Below, one piece after another: positions 33,425 to 44,575 of a stretch of DNA of 64,000 bases (its first letter is position 1; each line of letters opens with the position of its first letter). The position numbers were made by a program, and so were the translations under genes. The DNA is taken from the NCBI RefSeq assembly GCF_001424185.1, contig NZ_LMOM01000001.1, positions 399,256-463,255 on the forward strand, read 5' to 3'. Below the pieces are notes generated by a model. The model made no database searches. It was not told the DNA's origin and saw only the letters and a program-made list of their open reading frames with translations. The stretch is from Deinococcus sp. Leaf326. Its GTDB lineage: Bacteria > Deinococcota > Deinococci > Deinococcales > Deinococcaceae.

Positions 33425-34255
33425 ATGGACTCTTTATGGCTGGCCGTGACCAATCTGGGCCGGGACGAGGTCTTCATCGCCGTTCTGGCGCTGTATACCC
33501 TGCTGGTCAACCCCCGCGGCGGCCGCCACCTGGGCGTCGCCTTTGCGCTGAGCTACCTCGTGAACACTGCCGTGAAATTCGGCCTGGACCTGCCGCGTCC
33601 CTTTACCAGTGATCCTTCGGTCGCCTCGGAAGCGGCCCGGCGCACCGCGCTGGGGCCAGGCCTGCCCAGCGGACACACCCAGATGGCCGCGACCCTGTGG
33701 CTCGGTATGGCCGCGCAGGTCCGCCGGGGCTGGTTCTGGGGCGTGGCGGGCGCACTCGTGGCGCTCATCGGGGCGTCGCGTCTGCTGCTGCACGTGCACT
33801 ACCCCTCCGACGTGATCGTGGGGCTGGCACTGGGGCTGGGCTTCGCGTTTCTGGCCGCCGCCTTTCCCTTTCCCGAACAGGGGCTGGGGCGCTGGGTGCC
33901 GGCGGGCGTCCTCGTGCTCATCGCCGCCTTCTTGCCGGCGGGCACGCCGCGCGAGTACGGCACCGCCCTGGGCCTGATGGCCGGGTTCTGGGCCGCGCGC
34001 CCCGACTTCACGCCGCCGCGCGACTGGGCCGGGCGCGTGATCGTCGGCGTGGTGGGGTTGGCCATCATCTTCGCGGCGTATTTCGTGCTGGGCGCGCTGC
34101 CGCAGAGCCTCAAGGACATCGGGGTGGTGAGGGCGCTGCGTTACGGCGCCCTGGTCCTGGTCGCCGTACATGCCGTGCCGCTCGTGCTGCGGCGCTGGCT
34201 GCCCGTACAGGTGGCCGTGCCGGTCACGCCGCCCCTCGCTTCGGGCGTACGCTAG
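33425..34255 (+). CDS. PAP2 family phosphatase, membrane
   Basis: A 276-residue polytopic membrane phosphatase with seven or eight hydrophobic segments. The three PAP2 motifs are present: [17 protein letters not shown] and [16 protein letters not shown] with the catalytic His and Asp. Such enzymes dephosphorylate lipid phosphates such as undecaprenyl diphosphate or phosphatidic acid at the outer face of the inner membrane. Undecaprenyl-PP recycling for the cell wall is one plausible role. It converges with the following small gene across a 14-bp hairpin. Confidence 0.87.
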   Translation: MDSLWLAVTNLGRDEVFIAVLALYTLLVNPRGGRHLGVAFALSYLVNTAVKFGLDLPRPFTSDPSVASEAARRTALGPGLPSGHTQMAATLWLGMAAQVRRGWFWGVAGALVALIGASRLLLHVHYPSDVIVGLALGLGFAFLAAAFPFPEQGLGRWVPAGVLVLIAAFLPAGTPREYGTALGLMAGFWAARPDFTPPRDWAGRVIVGVVGLAIIFAAYFVLGALPQSLKDIGVVRALRYGALVLVAVHAVPLVLRRWLPVQVAVPVTPPLASGVR

Positions 34256-34277
34256 GCGCCGGGCACAGCAGGACAGA

Positions 34278-34311
34278 GGCGGCGGGCATCCTTTTCCGGA
34301 TGCCCGCCGCC
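34278..34311. terminator. 14-bp perfect bidirectional terminator hairpin
   Basis: Arms at 34278-34291 and 34298-34311 (GGCGGCGGGCATCC and its complement) enclose a TTTTCC loop, between the convergent PAP2 gene and the small hypothetical gene. There is no T-tract. Confidence 0.65.
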
Positions 34312-34327
34312 CTATCGCACCTGTTCC

Positions 34328-34705
34328 TCAGTCGAGGGTGAAGTCGATGACGGGCGGCGCGGCCGGTTTACTGCCCGGGGTCGCAGCGGCCGGCGCAGTC
34401 CTCGCCGGCCCGGCCTCGTCCGGGACTTCCGGCTGTCCGGCAATGGGGGCCACCGGAGGCGCCGCGCTGGACGGGTCGCCAGGTTTGACCCAGCGGGTAC
34501 CCAGCAGGGCGGGGCCGACCGGCGCAGCGGGGCGGGCCGGTAGGGGCGGGCTGGCGGCACGGTGAGCGGCGTGCAGGATGGTGTCGACGTCCAGCCGGCT
34601 CAGGATGCCCTTTTGTTCCAGGGTGCTCAGGATCGCCAGGGCCAGCTTGCGGGCGTATTCGCCCTCGTTGCGGGGCGGCGGCGTGGGGGTGGGGCCGGTG
34701 GTCAT
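34328..34705 (-). CDS. hypothetical protein, Pro/Ala-rich C-terminal half
   Basis: A 125-residue soluble protein. Residues 12-50 are a compact helical segment (NEGEYARKLALAILSTLEQKG, then LSRLDVDTILHAAHRAA). The rest is a low-complexity Pro/Ala/Gly linker ending in the acidic VIDFTLD. The helical part looks like a small protein-interaction module and the tail like a disordered arm. No known family recognised. TACGCT 8 nt upstream of the ATG supports this start. An open frame continuing to 35047 is antisense to sdhC and is rejected. Confidence 0.6.
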   Translation of the reverse strand: MTTGPTPTPPPRNEGEYARKLALAILSTLEQKGILSRLDVDTILHAAHRAASPPLPARPAAPVGPALLGTRWVKPGDPSSAAPPVAPIAGQPEVPDEAGPARTAPAAATPGSKPAAPPVIDFTLD

Positions 34706-34713
34706 GGGCCACC

Positions 34714-34719
34714 AGCGTA
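34714..34719 (-). promoter_or_regulatory. -10 box (TACGCT) of the 34328-34705 gene
   Basis: TACGCT on the minus strand ends 8 nt before the ATG at 34705. Confidence 0.45.
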
Positions 34720-34825
34720 GCGCGGCCCCGGCGGCCGGGGGTGAGGGGGCGCCGCCTCTGGGCCGGGCGGCCCCGTCCCCTCCACAGGAACATGCGTCTG
34801 GATCAACAATCGGGAAGCGCAAGAG

Positions 34826-34834
34826 TGATATTCT
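34826..34834 (+). promoter_or_regulatory. candidate extended -10 promoter of sdhCDAB
   Basis: TGATATTCT is an extended -10 (TGN plus TATTCT). The start would fall near 34841, giving a leader of about 112 nt before sdhC. No good -35 was seen. Confidence 0.4.
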
Positions 34835-34952
34835 TGGGAAGTCTGACATGGTGGCCCGAGGAACGCGATACGGCCCCTGCTTCCCGACGCTCTGAACAGA
34901 ACAGACCGTGCCAGGCGCGGCGGCGAAGTGGGAATTTGAGGAGGACCGAGGA

Positions 34953-35309
34953 ATGTATAAGGGAAGAGAGGGGCAGTGGGCCTTCTTGCTCCACCGCCTG
35001 TCCGGGCTGGCGATTTTGCTGTACCTGATGCTGCACGTGCTGAGCATCGGCTCGTTCCTTTTCGGCGAGCGGGTGTATATGGCGATTCACGAACTGTATG
35101 ACCTGTGGGTCTTCCGGATCGGGCTGGTGGGCGTCGTGGGGGCTGTGGTGTACCACTCCTTCAACGGCCTGCGCATCATCGCGATGGACATGACCGGCTT
35201 CGGCGTGGCCTATCAGCGCCAGATGTGGTACGGCGTCCTGGTGATCAGCGTGCTGGCGACCGGCTACGCGGCCCTGCGCCTGTACCCGCGCCTCGTGGGG
35301 GGCTACTGA
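34953..35309 (+). CDS. sdhC: succinate dehydrogenase cytochrome b556 subunit
   Basis: A 118-residue membrane anchor of complex II. Three hydrophobic helices span about residues 17-38, 50-72 and 90-108. HRLSGLAILLYLMLH is the SdhC signature with the heme or quinone-side His and Ser, and VVYHSFNGLRII supplies another conserved His. The complex oxidises succinate and passes electrons to menaquinone at the inner membrane. A GGAGGA...GAGGA run lies just before the ATG at 34953. It is the first gene of sdhCDAB and its TGA overlaps the sdhD ATG (TGATG). Confidence 0.92.
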   Translation: MYKGREGQWAFLLHRLSGLAILLYLMLHVLSIGSFLFGERVYMAIHELYDLWVFRIGLVGVVGAVVYHSFNGLRIIAMDMTGFGVAYQRQMWYGVLVISVLATGYAALRLYPRLVGGY

Positions 35310-35686
35310 TGATCCGCGCACGAACCTTTATGGACGCCCGGCAGCAGTCGCACTCCAACGCCGAACTGAACTGGTGGATCTTCATGCGCATCAGCGGCCT
35401 GATCCTGATGTTCCTGGTGCTGGGGCACGTCTACATGACCTTCGTGCAGGTGAGCGAATCCGACGCGACCTTCGACGCGGTGGTCAGCAAACTGGGCAAC
35501 CCCGCCTGGAAGCTCTACGACTGGCTGATTCTGGGCCTGGCGCTGATGCACGGCGGCAACGGCGCGCGCTACGTCATCGACGACTACGTGCGCTCGCGCC
35601 CCAACCGCGCCTGGGTGCGCAACACCTTCTTCACGGTGCTGGCGCTGCTGTTCGTGTTCGGCACCGTGGGCCTGTTCGCCATCTGA
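35309..35686 (+). CDS. sdhD: succinate dehydrogenase membrane anchor subunit
   Basis: A 125-residue second anchor subunit with three predicted helices (about 26-48, 68-85, 100-122). NWWIFMRISGLILMFLVLGHVYM carries the quinone-site Ser/Arg and heme-side His pattern, and LALMHGGNGARYVIDDYVR is the SdhD-type loop. It overlaps sdhC by one base. It is followed by 87 nt, then sdhA with its own AAAGGAAAG ribosome-binding site. Confidence 0.9.
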   Translation: MIRARTFMDARQQSHSNAELNWWIFMRISGLILMFLVLGHVYMTFVQVSESDATFDAVVSKLGNPAWKLYDWLILGLALMHGGNGARYVIDDYVRSRPNRAWVRNTFFTVLALLFVFGTVGLFAI

Positions 35687-35773
35687 ACGCGGCCCACACG
35701 ACGCTCACCGCCTTCGTCATTCGTCGCATCCGTTACGGCGCGAACAGGCGAAGCGTGATTTAAAGGAAAGACT

Positions 35774-37525
35774 ATGCATCATCGTTATGACGTTCTGGTT
35801 GTCGGGGCGGGCGGCGCAGGCCTGATGGCGGCGCTGTACGCGGCCAAGGGCAACGTGTCGGTCGCCTGCATCAGCAAGCTCTACCCCACCCGCTCGCACA
35901 CCGGCGCGGCGCAGGGCGGTATCGGCGCGGCCCTGGGCAACGTCGCCGAAGACCACTGGGAATGGCACATGTTCGACACGGTCAAGGGCGGCGACTACCT
36001 GACCGACCAGGACGCGGCCGAGGTGTTTTCCAAGGACATCATCGACGTCGTGTACGAACTCGAGCACATGGGTCTGCCCTTCTCGCGCACGGCGGACGGC
36101 AAGATCGCCCAGCGCAAGTTCGGTGGGCACACCCGCGAGTTCGGCAAGGCCGCCGTCGAGCGCAGCTGCTACGCCAAGGACCGCACCGGCCACATGATCC
36201 TCCAGACGCTGTACCAACAGAACGTCAAGGCCGGCACGCTGTTCTTCAACGAGTTCCACGTCACCGACCTCCTCATCGAGGACGGGCGCTGCCGGGGCGT
36301 CGTCGCCTACGAGCTCTCGACGGGCGAACTGCACACCTTCCACGCCAAGGCCGTGATTCTGGCGGCGGGCGGCTATGGACGCATCTTCAAGATCACGTCG
36401 AACGCCGTGACCCTGACGGGCGACCTCATGAGCATCTACTACCGCAAGGGCCTGCCGCTCGAGGACATGGAGTTCTACCAGTTCCACCCGACGGGCCTCG
36501 CCAAACTGGGTATCCTGGTCACGGAAGGCATCCGCGGCGAGGGCGGCATCCTGCGCAACGAGGGCGGCGAGCGCTTCATGGAGCGCTACGCGCCGACCAT
36601 CAAGGACCTCGCGCCGCGCGATATCGTCTCGCGCAGCATCATCACCGAGATTCGCGAGGGCCGGGGCGTAGGCCGCGACAAGGACGCCGTGAACATCGAC
36701 CTGACGCACCTGCCGCGCGAGGTCATCGAGGGCAAGCTCGCCGAGATCACGGACCTGGCGCGCACCTATCTGGGGCTTGACCCAGTCAAGGACCTCGTGC
36801 CGATCCAGCCGACCGCGCACTACGCGATGGGCGGCATCCCGACCGACCTCAACGGCCTGTGCCTCTCGGACGGCAACGGCGGCTCGGTCGAGGGGTTGTA
36901 CGCGGCCGGCGAACAGGCGTGCGTGTCGCTGCACGGTGCCAACCGTCTGGGCACCAACAGCCTCGGCGACCTCGTGGTGTTCGGCCGCCGGGCGGGCATC
37001 TACGCTGCGCAGTACGCCCGCCAGGTCGAATTCGCCGACCTGCCCGAAGACCCGCAGGCCGAGAGCCGTGCTCTGTTCGACTCGCTGCGCCAGGGCACCG
37101 GCAAGGAGAACGCCGCCGTGATCCGCAAGGAGTTGCAGGAGTCGATGATGAATAACGTCGGCATCTTCCGCAACGGCCCGGACATGGAAAAGCAGGTCGA
37201 CATCCTGAAGGACCTCAAGGCGCGTTACCGCAACGTGACGGTCGGCGACCCCAGCAAGCGCTACAACAGCGAACTGATCGAGGCGATGGAACTGGGCTTT
37301 GCCCTGGACTGCGCCGAGGCCATGACCGCCAGCGCCCTGAACCGCACCGAGTCGCGCGGCGCGCACGACCGCGAGGACTTCACCGAGCGCAACGACGTGG
37401 ACTGGCTCAAGCACACCATGGCCTACAAGGACCTGGACAAGCCCGGTAACGTGCTCATCGGTTACAAAGACGTGGCCCTCAAAGGCTTTACGCGGGCCTT
37501 TGAGCCCAAACCGCGCGTCTACTGA
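35774..37525 (+). CDS. sdhA: succinate dehydrogenase flavoprotein subunit
   Basis: A 583-residue flavoprotein that oxidises succinate to fumarate. The FAD dinucleotide fold is VLVVGAGGAGLMAALYAA. The covalent FAD attachment is His42 in RSHTGAAQGGIGAALGN. Active-site residues lie in EFYQFHPTGL and in HYAMGGIPTD, and the flavin end motif is ANRLGTNSLGDLVVFGR. Length is typical. It is the third gene of sdhCDAB. Confidence 0.96.
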   Translation: MHHRYDVLVVGAGGAGLMAALYAAKGNVSVACISKLYPTRSHTGAAQGGIGAALGNVAEDHWEWHMFDTVKGGDYLTDQDAAEVFSKDIIDVVYELEHMGLPFSRTADGKIAQRKFGGHTREFGKAAVERSCYAKDRTGHMILQTLYQQNVKAGTLFFNEFHVTDLLIEDGRCRGVVAYELSTGELHTFHAKAVILAAGGYGRIFKITSNAVTLTGDLMSIYYRKGLPLEDMEFYQFHPTGLAKLGILVTEGIRGEGGILRNEGGERFMERYAPTIKDLAPRDIVSRSIITEIREGRGVGRDKDAVNIDLTHLPREVIEGKLAEITDLARTYLGLDPVKDLVPIQPTAHYAMGGIPTDLNGLCLSDGNGGSVEGLYAAGEQACVSLHGANRLGTNSLGDLVVFGRRAGIYAAQYARQVEFADLPEDPQAESRALFDSLRQGTGKENAAVIRKELQESMMNNVGIFRNGPDMEKQVDILKDLKARYRNVTVGDPSKRYNSELIEAMELGFALDCAEAMTASALNRTESRGAHDREDFTERNDVDWLKHTMAYKDLDKPGNVLIGYKDVALKGFTRAFEPKPRVY

Positions 37526-37573
37526 ACCGCGCCTCTTTCCCGCCATCACCCTCCGTAAAGGACGGTTTCTGAA

Positions 37574-38347
<774 letters not shown>

Positions 38348-38361
38348 GCAGGACACACGAC

Positions 38362-38394
38362 AGCGGCGCGGAGGCCTTGAGCCTCCGCGCCGCT
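38362..38394. terminator. 14-bp perfect bidirectional terminator hairpin
   Basis: AGCGGCGCGGAGGC (38362-38375) pairs with GCCTCCGCGCCGCT (38381-38394) around CTTGA, 14 nt after the sdhB stop and 14 nt before the stop of the convergent lipoprotein gene. Confidence 0.7.
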
Positions 38395-38408
38395 CTCCTG
38401 TCGGGCGC

Positions 38409-38927
38409 TCAGAATTGCAGAGCGTACTTCGCGCCGTCGCTGCCCACACAGTCGCCGATGCCGTGCTCAGTCGCGTCCACGGTGAGGGTGCAGGTCAGGG
38501 TGCTCGGCGAGGCGCCCAGCGTCCGGGCGATGAGGTTGCCGGTGCGCGAGGCCACGGCGACCGGTCCGTTCGCCGGGGTGTCCAGGCGTGTGCCCCAGCC
38601 CAACGCGCCGTCACCGTCCAGACGGGTGCCGCCGCCGAAGCCCAGGCTCAGGCCCCAGCCGGCGGGCAGCGGGCCGACCACACCGCCGCTGACAATGGCC
38701 GTGCGCCCGGTGTAGGCCTGCGACCCGATGCGGATCACCACGTTGTCGCCCGCCGAGCCGTTGACGTAGCCGGGACGCAGGGTGCCGCGCGTGAAACTCA
38801 CGGTGCCCTCCTCGCCGGTCTGGCCGTTCACGATGCGGCCCGTGACCGGCCCGGTCATCGTCGGCGCGCAGGAGGCCAGGAGACAGGCGGCAGCGGCACT
38901 CAGGAACAGGGGGGCGAGCTTCATCAT
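38409..38927 (-). CDS. hypothetical lipoprotein
   Basis: A 172-residue exported lipoprotein. The signal peptide MMKLAPLFLSAAAACLLASC ends in a lipobox (LASC). The mature part is Gly- and Thr-rich beta structure with a late Cys pair (TLTCTLTVDATEHGIGDC) that may form a disulfide. No family recognised. The first ATG at 38927 is supported by TACACT 6 nt upstream; the second at 38924 is the alternative. Confidence 0.65.
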   Translation of the reverse strand: MMKLAPLFLSAAAACLLASCAPTMTGPVTGRIVNGQTGEEGTVSFTRGTLRPGYVNGSAGDNVVIRIGSQAYTGRTAIVSGGVVGPLPAGWGLSLGFGGGTRLDGDGALGWGTRLDTPANGPVAVASRTGNLIARTLGASPSTLTCTLTVDATEHGIGDCVGSDGAKYALQF

Positions 38928-38933
38928 CGTTGC

Positions 38934-38939
38934 AGTGTA
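38934..38939 (-). promoter_or_regulatory. leaderless -10 box (TACACT) of the lipoprotein gene
   Basis: TACACT ends 6 nt before the ATG at 38927. Confidence 0.55.
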
Positions 38940-39002
38940 GTGGGGAGGCCGGACCACGCGGTGAGCGCCGTCCTCATGGCCGCCCCATCACTGCGGGCCG
39001 GC

Positions 39003-39317
39003 TTAGGGCTGAGGCGTACTCGTCACGACCTCGTGCATCTCCAGCACGTTGGGCCCGCTGAAGGCCTCGCGGGGCAGCGAGCCGCTGCGGGCGTGGCCCT
39101 GCCGGAAGGCGTCACTCTGAGTCCAGGCCTCGAAGGCCTCGCGGCTTTCCCAAAAGGTCAGGACGACGAAGGGTTCGCCCTCCTTGGTGGGGCGCAGCAC
39201 GTGGTTGGCGACGAAGCCGGGCATGCCGTCCACCAGCCCCGCGCGCTCACGGAAACGCTCGGCGAACTGGTCGTGGTACTCGGGGTTGACATAGATGCGG
39301 TTGGCGACGGTGATCAT
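39003..39317 (-). CDS. antibiotic biosynthesis monooxygenase (ABM) domain protein, HmoA/IsdG-like
   Basis: A 104-residue dimeric alpha/beta-barrel protein. ITVANRIYVNPEYHDQFAERF, GMPGFVANHVLRP, FVVLTFWESREAFEAWTQSDAF and a terminal His-rich turn (QGHARSG) follow the ABM/heme monooxygenase pattern, including the Trp and the Asn that IsdG-type enzymes use with a C-terminal His. It may bind or degrade heme, or be a quinol-type monooxygenase. It overlaps the phosphatase stop by 4 nt with GGGAGG just upstream, and lies in the operon headed by hemB. Confidence 0.8.
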   Translation of the reverse strand: MITVANRIYVNPEYHDQFAERFRERAGLVDGMPGFVANHVLRPTKEGEPFVVLTFWESREAFEAWTQSDAFRQGHARSGSLPREAFSGPNVLEMHEVVTSTPQP

Positions 39318-39859
39318 GGGGTTCCTCCCTGTCGGGTCTCGAAGGTGTGGACGAAGGCTTCCTGCCCGGCCGTCTCGATCGTACCGGGCCGCGCGCGCCG
39401 CACGAGAGCGACCGCCTCCGTGGCTCCCAGTCCACCCTGCACGAGCAGGCACGCGGCGGTCAATCCCGCGCGGCCCAACCCCCCCCGGCAGTGCACGACC
39501 ACCCGGCGGCCGTCGAGCAGCGCGTCCATGAGTTCGTCGAGCAGCGCCCCGAAGGCGGCGAGGTCCTGCGGCACCTCCCGGTCGGGAATGGGGCAGGGCG
39601 CGAGCACGATGCCTCGGCGCGCAGCTTCCTCGTGGTAGCCCCCCATGTTCAGCAGCTCGAACTCGAACTCCTCGATGAGGGGGGCAAGGACACTCACGCC
39701 CTCTGCGGCCAGCACGCGGAAATCCTCGGCCATGTCGCGGCTGTGCGTGACGCCGGGATGCAGCAGACTCACGCCCTGCTTGCCCGGCGCGAAGGTGAGA
39801 CCCAGACGCCCCGGCCACAGCGAGGTATCGGCCCAGTCGATGCGCAGCGGTCCACTCAT
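39314..39859 (-). CDS. dual-specificity/CDKN3-like protein phosphatase
   Basis: A 181-residue cysteine-based phosphatase. The P-loop VVVHCRGGLGRAG supplies Cys124 and Arg130, and Asp93 in IPDRE is the likely general acid. The N-terminal part (LGLTFAPGKQGVS, then HSRDMAEDFRVLAAEG) resembles the CDKN3 family of DSPs found in bacteria near unrelated genes. It may act on phosphotyrosine, phosphothreonine or small phosphates. It starts 4 nt after the hemB stop and overlaps the ABM gene by an ATGA. Confidence 0.82.
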   Translation of the reverse strand: MSGPLRIDWADTSLWPGRLGLTFAPGKQGVSLLHPGVTHSRDMAEDFRVLAAEGVSVLAPLIEEFEFELLNMGGYHEEAARRGIVLAPCPIPDREVPQDLAAFGALLDELMDALLDGRRVVVHCRGGLGRAGLTAACLLVQGGLGATEAVALVRRARPGTIETAGQEAFVHTFETRQGGTP

Positions 39860-39863
39860 GGCG

Positions 39864-40865
<1,002 letters not shown>

Positions 40866-40872
40866 GCCCACA

Positions 40873-40878
40873 AGGCTA
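40873..40878 (-). promoter_or_regulatory. leaderless -10 box (TAGCCT) of the hemB operon
   Basis: TAGCCT ends 7 nt before the ATG at 40865. Confidence 0.55.
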
Positions 40879-41013
40879 GCGCGGGGCGGCAAGGCAGACG
40901 CCTACCGGGGCGACAATGGCCTCGCTGGGACGTCCGCCGCCCACACCCTCTCAAGAGCCGAAGCACGGGCAGCCCGCGACCGAAAAGATGGGTCCTCAGC
41001 GGCCAAGTAGCCT

Positions 41014-43047
41014 CTACTTCCCCTCCCCGATCAGGGTCAGGCCCAGCAGCGCCGGGTTGGCTCCCTTGCCCTCGCTCACCAGAGTGACCGACTTGATGAC
41101 GGCCTCGGGGCGAGGGTTGATCCACTCCAGCACCGGCACGGCAACCGCGAGGCCGTCGCGGGTCTTGCCGCTCCAACCGGGCGCCGGAATCATGCTCGTG
41201 GCTTCAGTGTCGGTCCAGGCGCGGATATGGCGGCCGTATTCGAGAGGCTGGGTGAGGCGACGGCCGTCGGCATACTCGATCTCGTAGCGCCCCACGACCT
41301 CACGGTTCAGCGCGGCGGTCCAGCCGGTCGTGTGCAGGAAGGCCAGGGCGTCGGCCTTGCGCCCCAGGTCCACCGTCACGCGCTCGGGGAGGTCTTTGGC
41401 AGCGGCGCGCGACCCGCGCAGCATGACCGCGCCCGAGACGGCGAAGGTGTAAGCCCCGATGCGCGTGGTCCCGCGTGGCAGGTTCCGCAGGTCGGTGTCC
41501 GGCCCCTTGAGAATCCAGCCCTTGCCCTCGTCGGTCAGTGGGCGCGTGACCAGCGGCGTCAGGTCGGCGAGGTACCCGGTCTGGGCGCGGTAGGCCGTGG
41601 GCTGGTAGAGGTCGCGGTACAGGCCCTCGGCCCCGGTCAGGGTGGGGGCCGCCGGGTTCCAGAAGGCGGCGGCGCCGCGCACGTAGGCCACGCCCTGGTT
41701 CGCCGCACCGTCCCAGATGCTGGGGTTGCCGAAGTAGCCGGTCCAGCGGGTCTGGATCATACCGGCCGCGCCCGCCTGCACGCTGCCCTTCGCCAGCGCC
41801 TCGGCATTGCCGGGGTCGGCCCAGCTCGCGCCCAGGACCGGAAAGCCCAGCGTCTTGATCTGGCCCAGCAGCGCGCTGCCGGTGCCGGGAATGTAGTTCC
41901 AGTACGCCACCTGGATGTCTTTGGGCAACCGGGCAGGCAGGGTGGCGATCACCGAGTCGGAAAAGGCCACGTCGTGCCACATCATCGTGCCGACGTTCAG
42001 GGCCTTCAGCTCGCCGTGCAGCCGCAGAACATCATCCACGAACAGTTTCTCGAAGCCGGCGGCCCTGCCGTTCGCGCGCGCCGGAAAGCGGTCGCGGTTG
42101 CGTACCTCGTCATGGCCGATGTGCAGCCGCGTGGGCCGGAAGGTCTCGACCGCCTCTTTCAGGATGGGCACGACGACCCGTGAGTAGGTCGCCGGGTTCA
42201 GTGTGTCGTAGGCGTAGGGCTCCTTCGAGTCAGGGTCCTGGGCGAGATCGAGATTCTTGCCGCCGTAGAACATCCAGCCCGTGTGCCCCAGCGTCTCGAT
42301 GAGGGGAATGGGTTCCAAGCCGTAACTGCGCGCCAGATCGGCCACCCGCCGAGCCTCGGCCTTGGTCGCGCCGCCGGGGTGCGCGAACCCGCCCGCACGC
42401 GCCGTGTCCCACTGCACGTAGTTGCTCATGACGAGTACGGCGTTATACTTCAGCGCCGCGAGCATCGGGATCAGGCGGTCGTTGACGCCCTGGCTGGAGC
42501 TGTCGAGGTAGATCATGGCGACGCGTGTGGACAGACCGGGCCGGTCGCTGATGCGTGCGAAGCGCAGGCCCTGAGGCGTCAGGAGCTGCCGGAGCGTCTG
42601 TGCGCCCGCGTAAGCCCCGCGCGCGTCGGCGCCGACCACGTATGCGCCCCCCGCCTCGACCCACAGCACGTACCCCTCAGGACCGCTGGCGGTCAGTCCG
42701 GCCGCCTGCACCTTCGCGGCCAGGGCAGGGTCGGCCAGCGTGCCCACCGTAACGGCGGCCCCGGTGCCGGAAGCGTCGGCCAACGTCTGACCCAGCCGCG
42801 TCTGCCACTCGGCGCGCAGGTCGCGGGCGGCCCAGCCGAGTTCAGGCGCCGTGCCGACCAGCTTCAGGCCCAGGCCCGCCAGGGGCAGCGTCCCGGCCGG
42901 AAAGCTTGCCTGCTGCGGCGTGGGCACCAGCGTCGCGGCCGGGACCTGCGCGCGGGCCTGGGCAGTGGGCGTCAGCGTGACGGGCGCCGCCTGCGCCGCG
43001 CCGGCCAGCAGGGCCGCAAGCAGGGGCCAGAAGGGCAGGTGGTTCAT
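41014..43047 (-). CDS. exported beta-N-acetylhexosaminidase (GH20)
   Basis: A 677-residue enzyme with signal peptide MNHLPFWPLLAALLAGAAQA. A GH20b-type domain (about 35-160) precedes the catalytic barrel. The acid pair Asp313-Glu314 is in RLHIGHDEVRNRDR, and ISDRPGLSTRVAM and PLIETLGHTGWMF lie in the barrel. The C-terminal part (about 530-677) is beta-rich. It would release terminal GlcNAc from chitin-, glycan- or peptidoglycan-derived oligosaccharides outside the cytoplasm. CACAAT 8 nt upstream. It lies next to a sugar-binding protein and a NagZ-like gene. Confidence 0.9.
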   Translation of the reverse strand: MNHLPFWPLLAALLAGAAQAAPVTLTPTAQARAQVPAATLVPTPQQASFPAGTLPLAGLGLKLVGTAPELGWAARDLRAEWQTRLGQTLADASGTGAAVTVGTLADPALAAKVQAAGLTASGPEGYVLWVEAGGAYVVGADARGAYAGAQTLRQLLTPQGLRFARISDRPGLSTRVAMIYLDSSSQGVNDRLIPMLAALKYNAVLVMSNYVQWDTARAGGFAHPGGATKAEARRVADLARSYGLEPIPLIETLGHTGWMFYGGKNLDLAQDPDSKEPYAYDTLNPATYSRVVVPILKEAVETFRPTRLHIGHDEVRNRDRFPARANGRAAGFEKLFVDDVLRLHGELKALNVGTMMWHDVAFSDSVIATLPARLPKDIQVAYWNYIPGTGSALLGQIKTLGFPVLGASWADPGNAEALAKGSVQAGAAGMIQTRWTGYFGNPSIWDGAANQGVAYVRGAAAFWNPAAPTLTGAEGLYRDLYQPTAYRAQTGYLADLTPLVTRPLTDEGKGWILKGPDTDLRNLPRGTTRIGAYTFAVSGAVMLRGSRAAAKDLPERVTVDLGRKADALAFLHTTGWTAALNREVVGRYEIEYADGRRLTQPLEYGRHIRAWTDTEATSMIPAPGWSGKTRDGLAVAVPVLEWINPRPEAVIKSVTLVSEGKGANPALLGLTLIGEGK

Positions 43048-43055
43048 TGCCCGCC

Positions 43056-43061
43056 ATTGTG
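43056..43061 (-). promoter_or_regulatory. -10 box (CACAAT) of the GH20 gene
   Basis: CACAAT on the minus strand ends 8 nt before the ATG at 43047. Confidence 0.45.
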
Positions 43062-43101
43062 TCGCGCGGGTAGGGAGGGTGGGTGAGGACCGGGCGCAAA
43101 G

Positions 43102-43133
43102 AGGGGGCGGCGGGGTCTCCCCCGCCGCCCCCT
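43102..43133 (-). terminator. 14-bp terminator hairpin after the sugar-binding protein
   Basis: Arms at 43102-43115 and 43120-43133 (AGGGGGCGGCGGGG and its complement) enclose TCTC, 15 nt after the stop at 43149. A weak CTTTG follows on the minus strand. Confidence 0.7.
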
Positions 43134-43148
43134 GCCTGGCCTCCGGCT

Positions 43149-44378
<1,230 letters not shown>

Positions 44379-44412
44379 GTCTTCTCCTTGACAGTGGGGG
44401 GGTGCGGGGGAT

Positions 44413-44427
44413 GTGACTGTCACTGTA
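44413..44427 (-). promoter_or_regulatory. promoter and 11-bp palindrome of the sugar-binding protein gene
   Basis: TACAGT (44422-44427) is the candidate -10. The palindrome GTGACTGTCAC (44413-44423) overlaps its end and covers the expected transcription start near 44415. That position suits a repressor site, though the regulator is unknown. Confidence 0.4.
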
Positions 44428-44562
44428 GCGCGGGCCGCGCCGCCCCGGCTGAGAACCCACTCGGCCGGGGCGGCCTTTTCCGGGCCGCTCCGGACCTGGC
44501 TCACCCCGCGCACTGGGCCCTTGCCCCGGTCCCTGCCTGGCTCCACGCGTGCCCGATTGCTC

Positions 44563-44568
44563 TAGGCT
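44563..44568 (+). promoter_or_regulatory. leaderless -10 box (TAGGCT) of the GH3 gene
   Basis: TAGGCT ends 7 nt before a GTG at 44576 and selects it over an in-frame start at 44549. Confidence 0.55.
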
Positions 44569-44575
44569 GGGCCGC

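Noticed and set aside
31684..33612. 642-codon plus-strand open frame opposite the ABC ATPase
   Set aside because: Antisense shadow with no motif.
44479..44507. GC-rich hairpin between the sugar-binding protein and GH3 genes
   Set aside because: The stem needs a G-T pair and a 7-nt loop and lies between divergent genes, where a terminator has no purpose; likely chance in GC-rich DNA.
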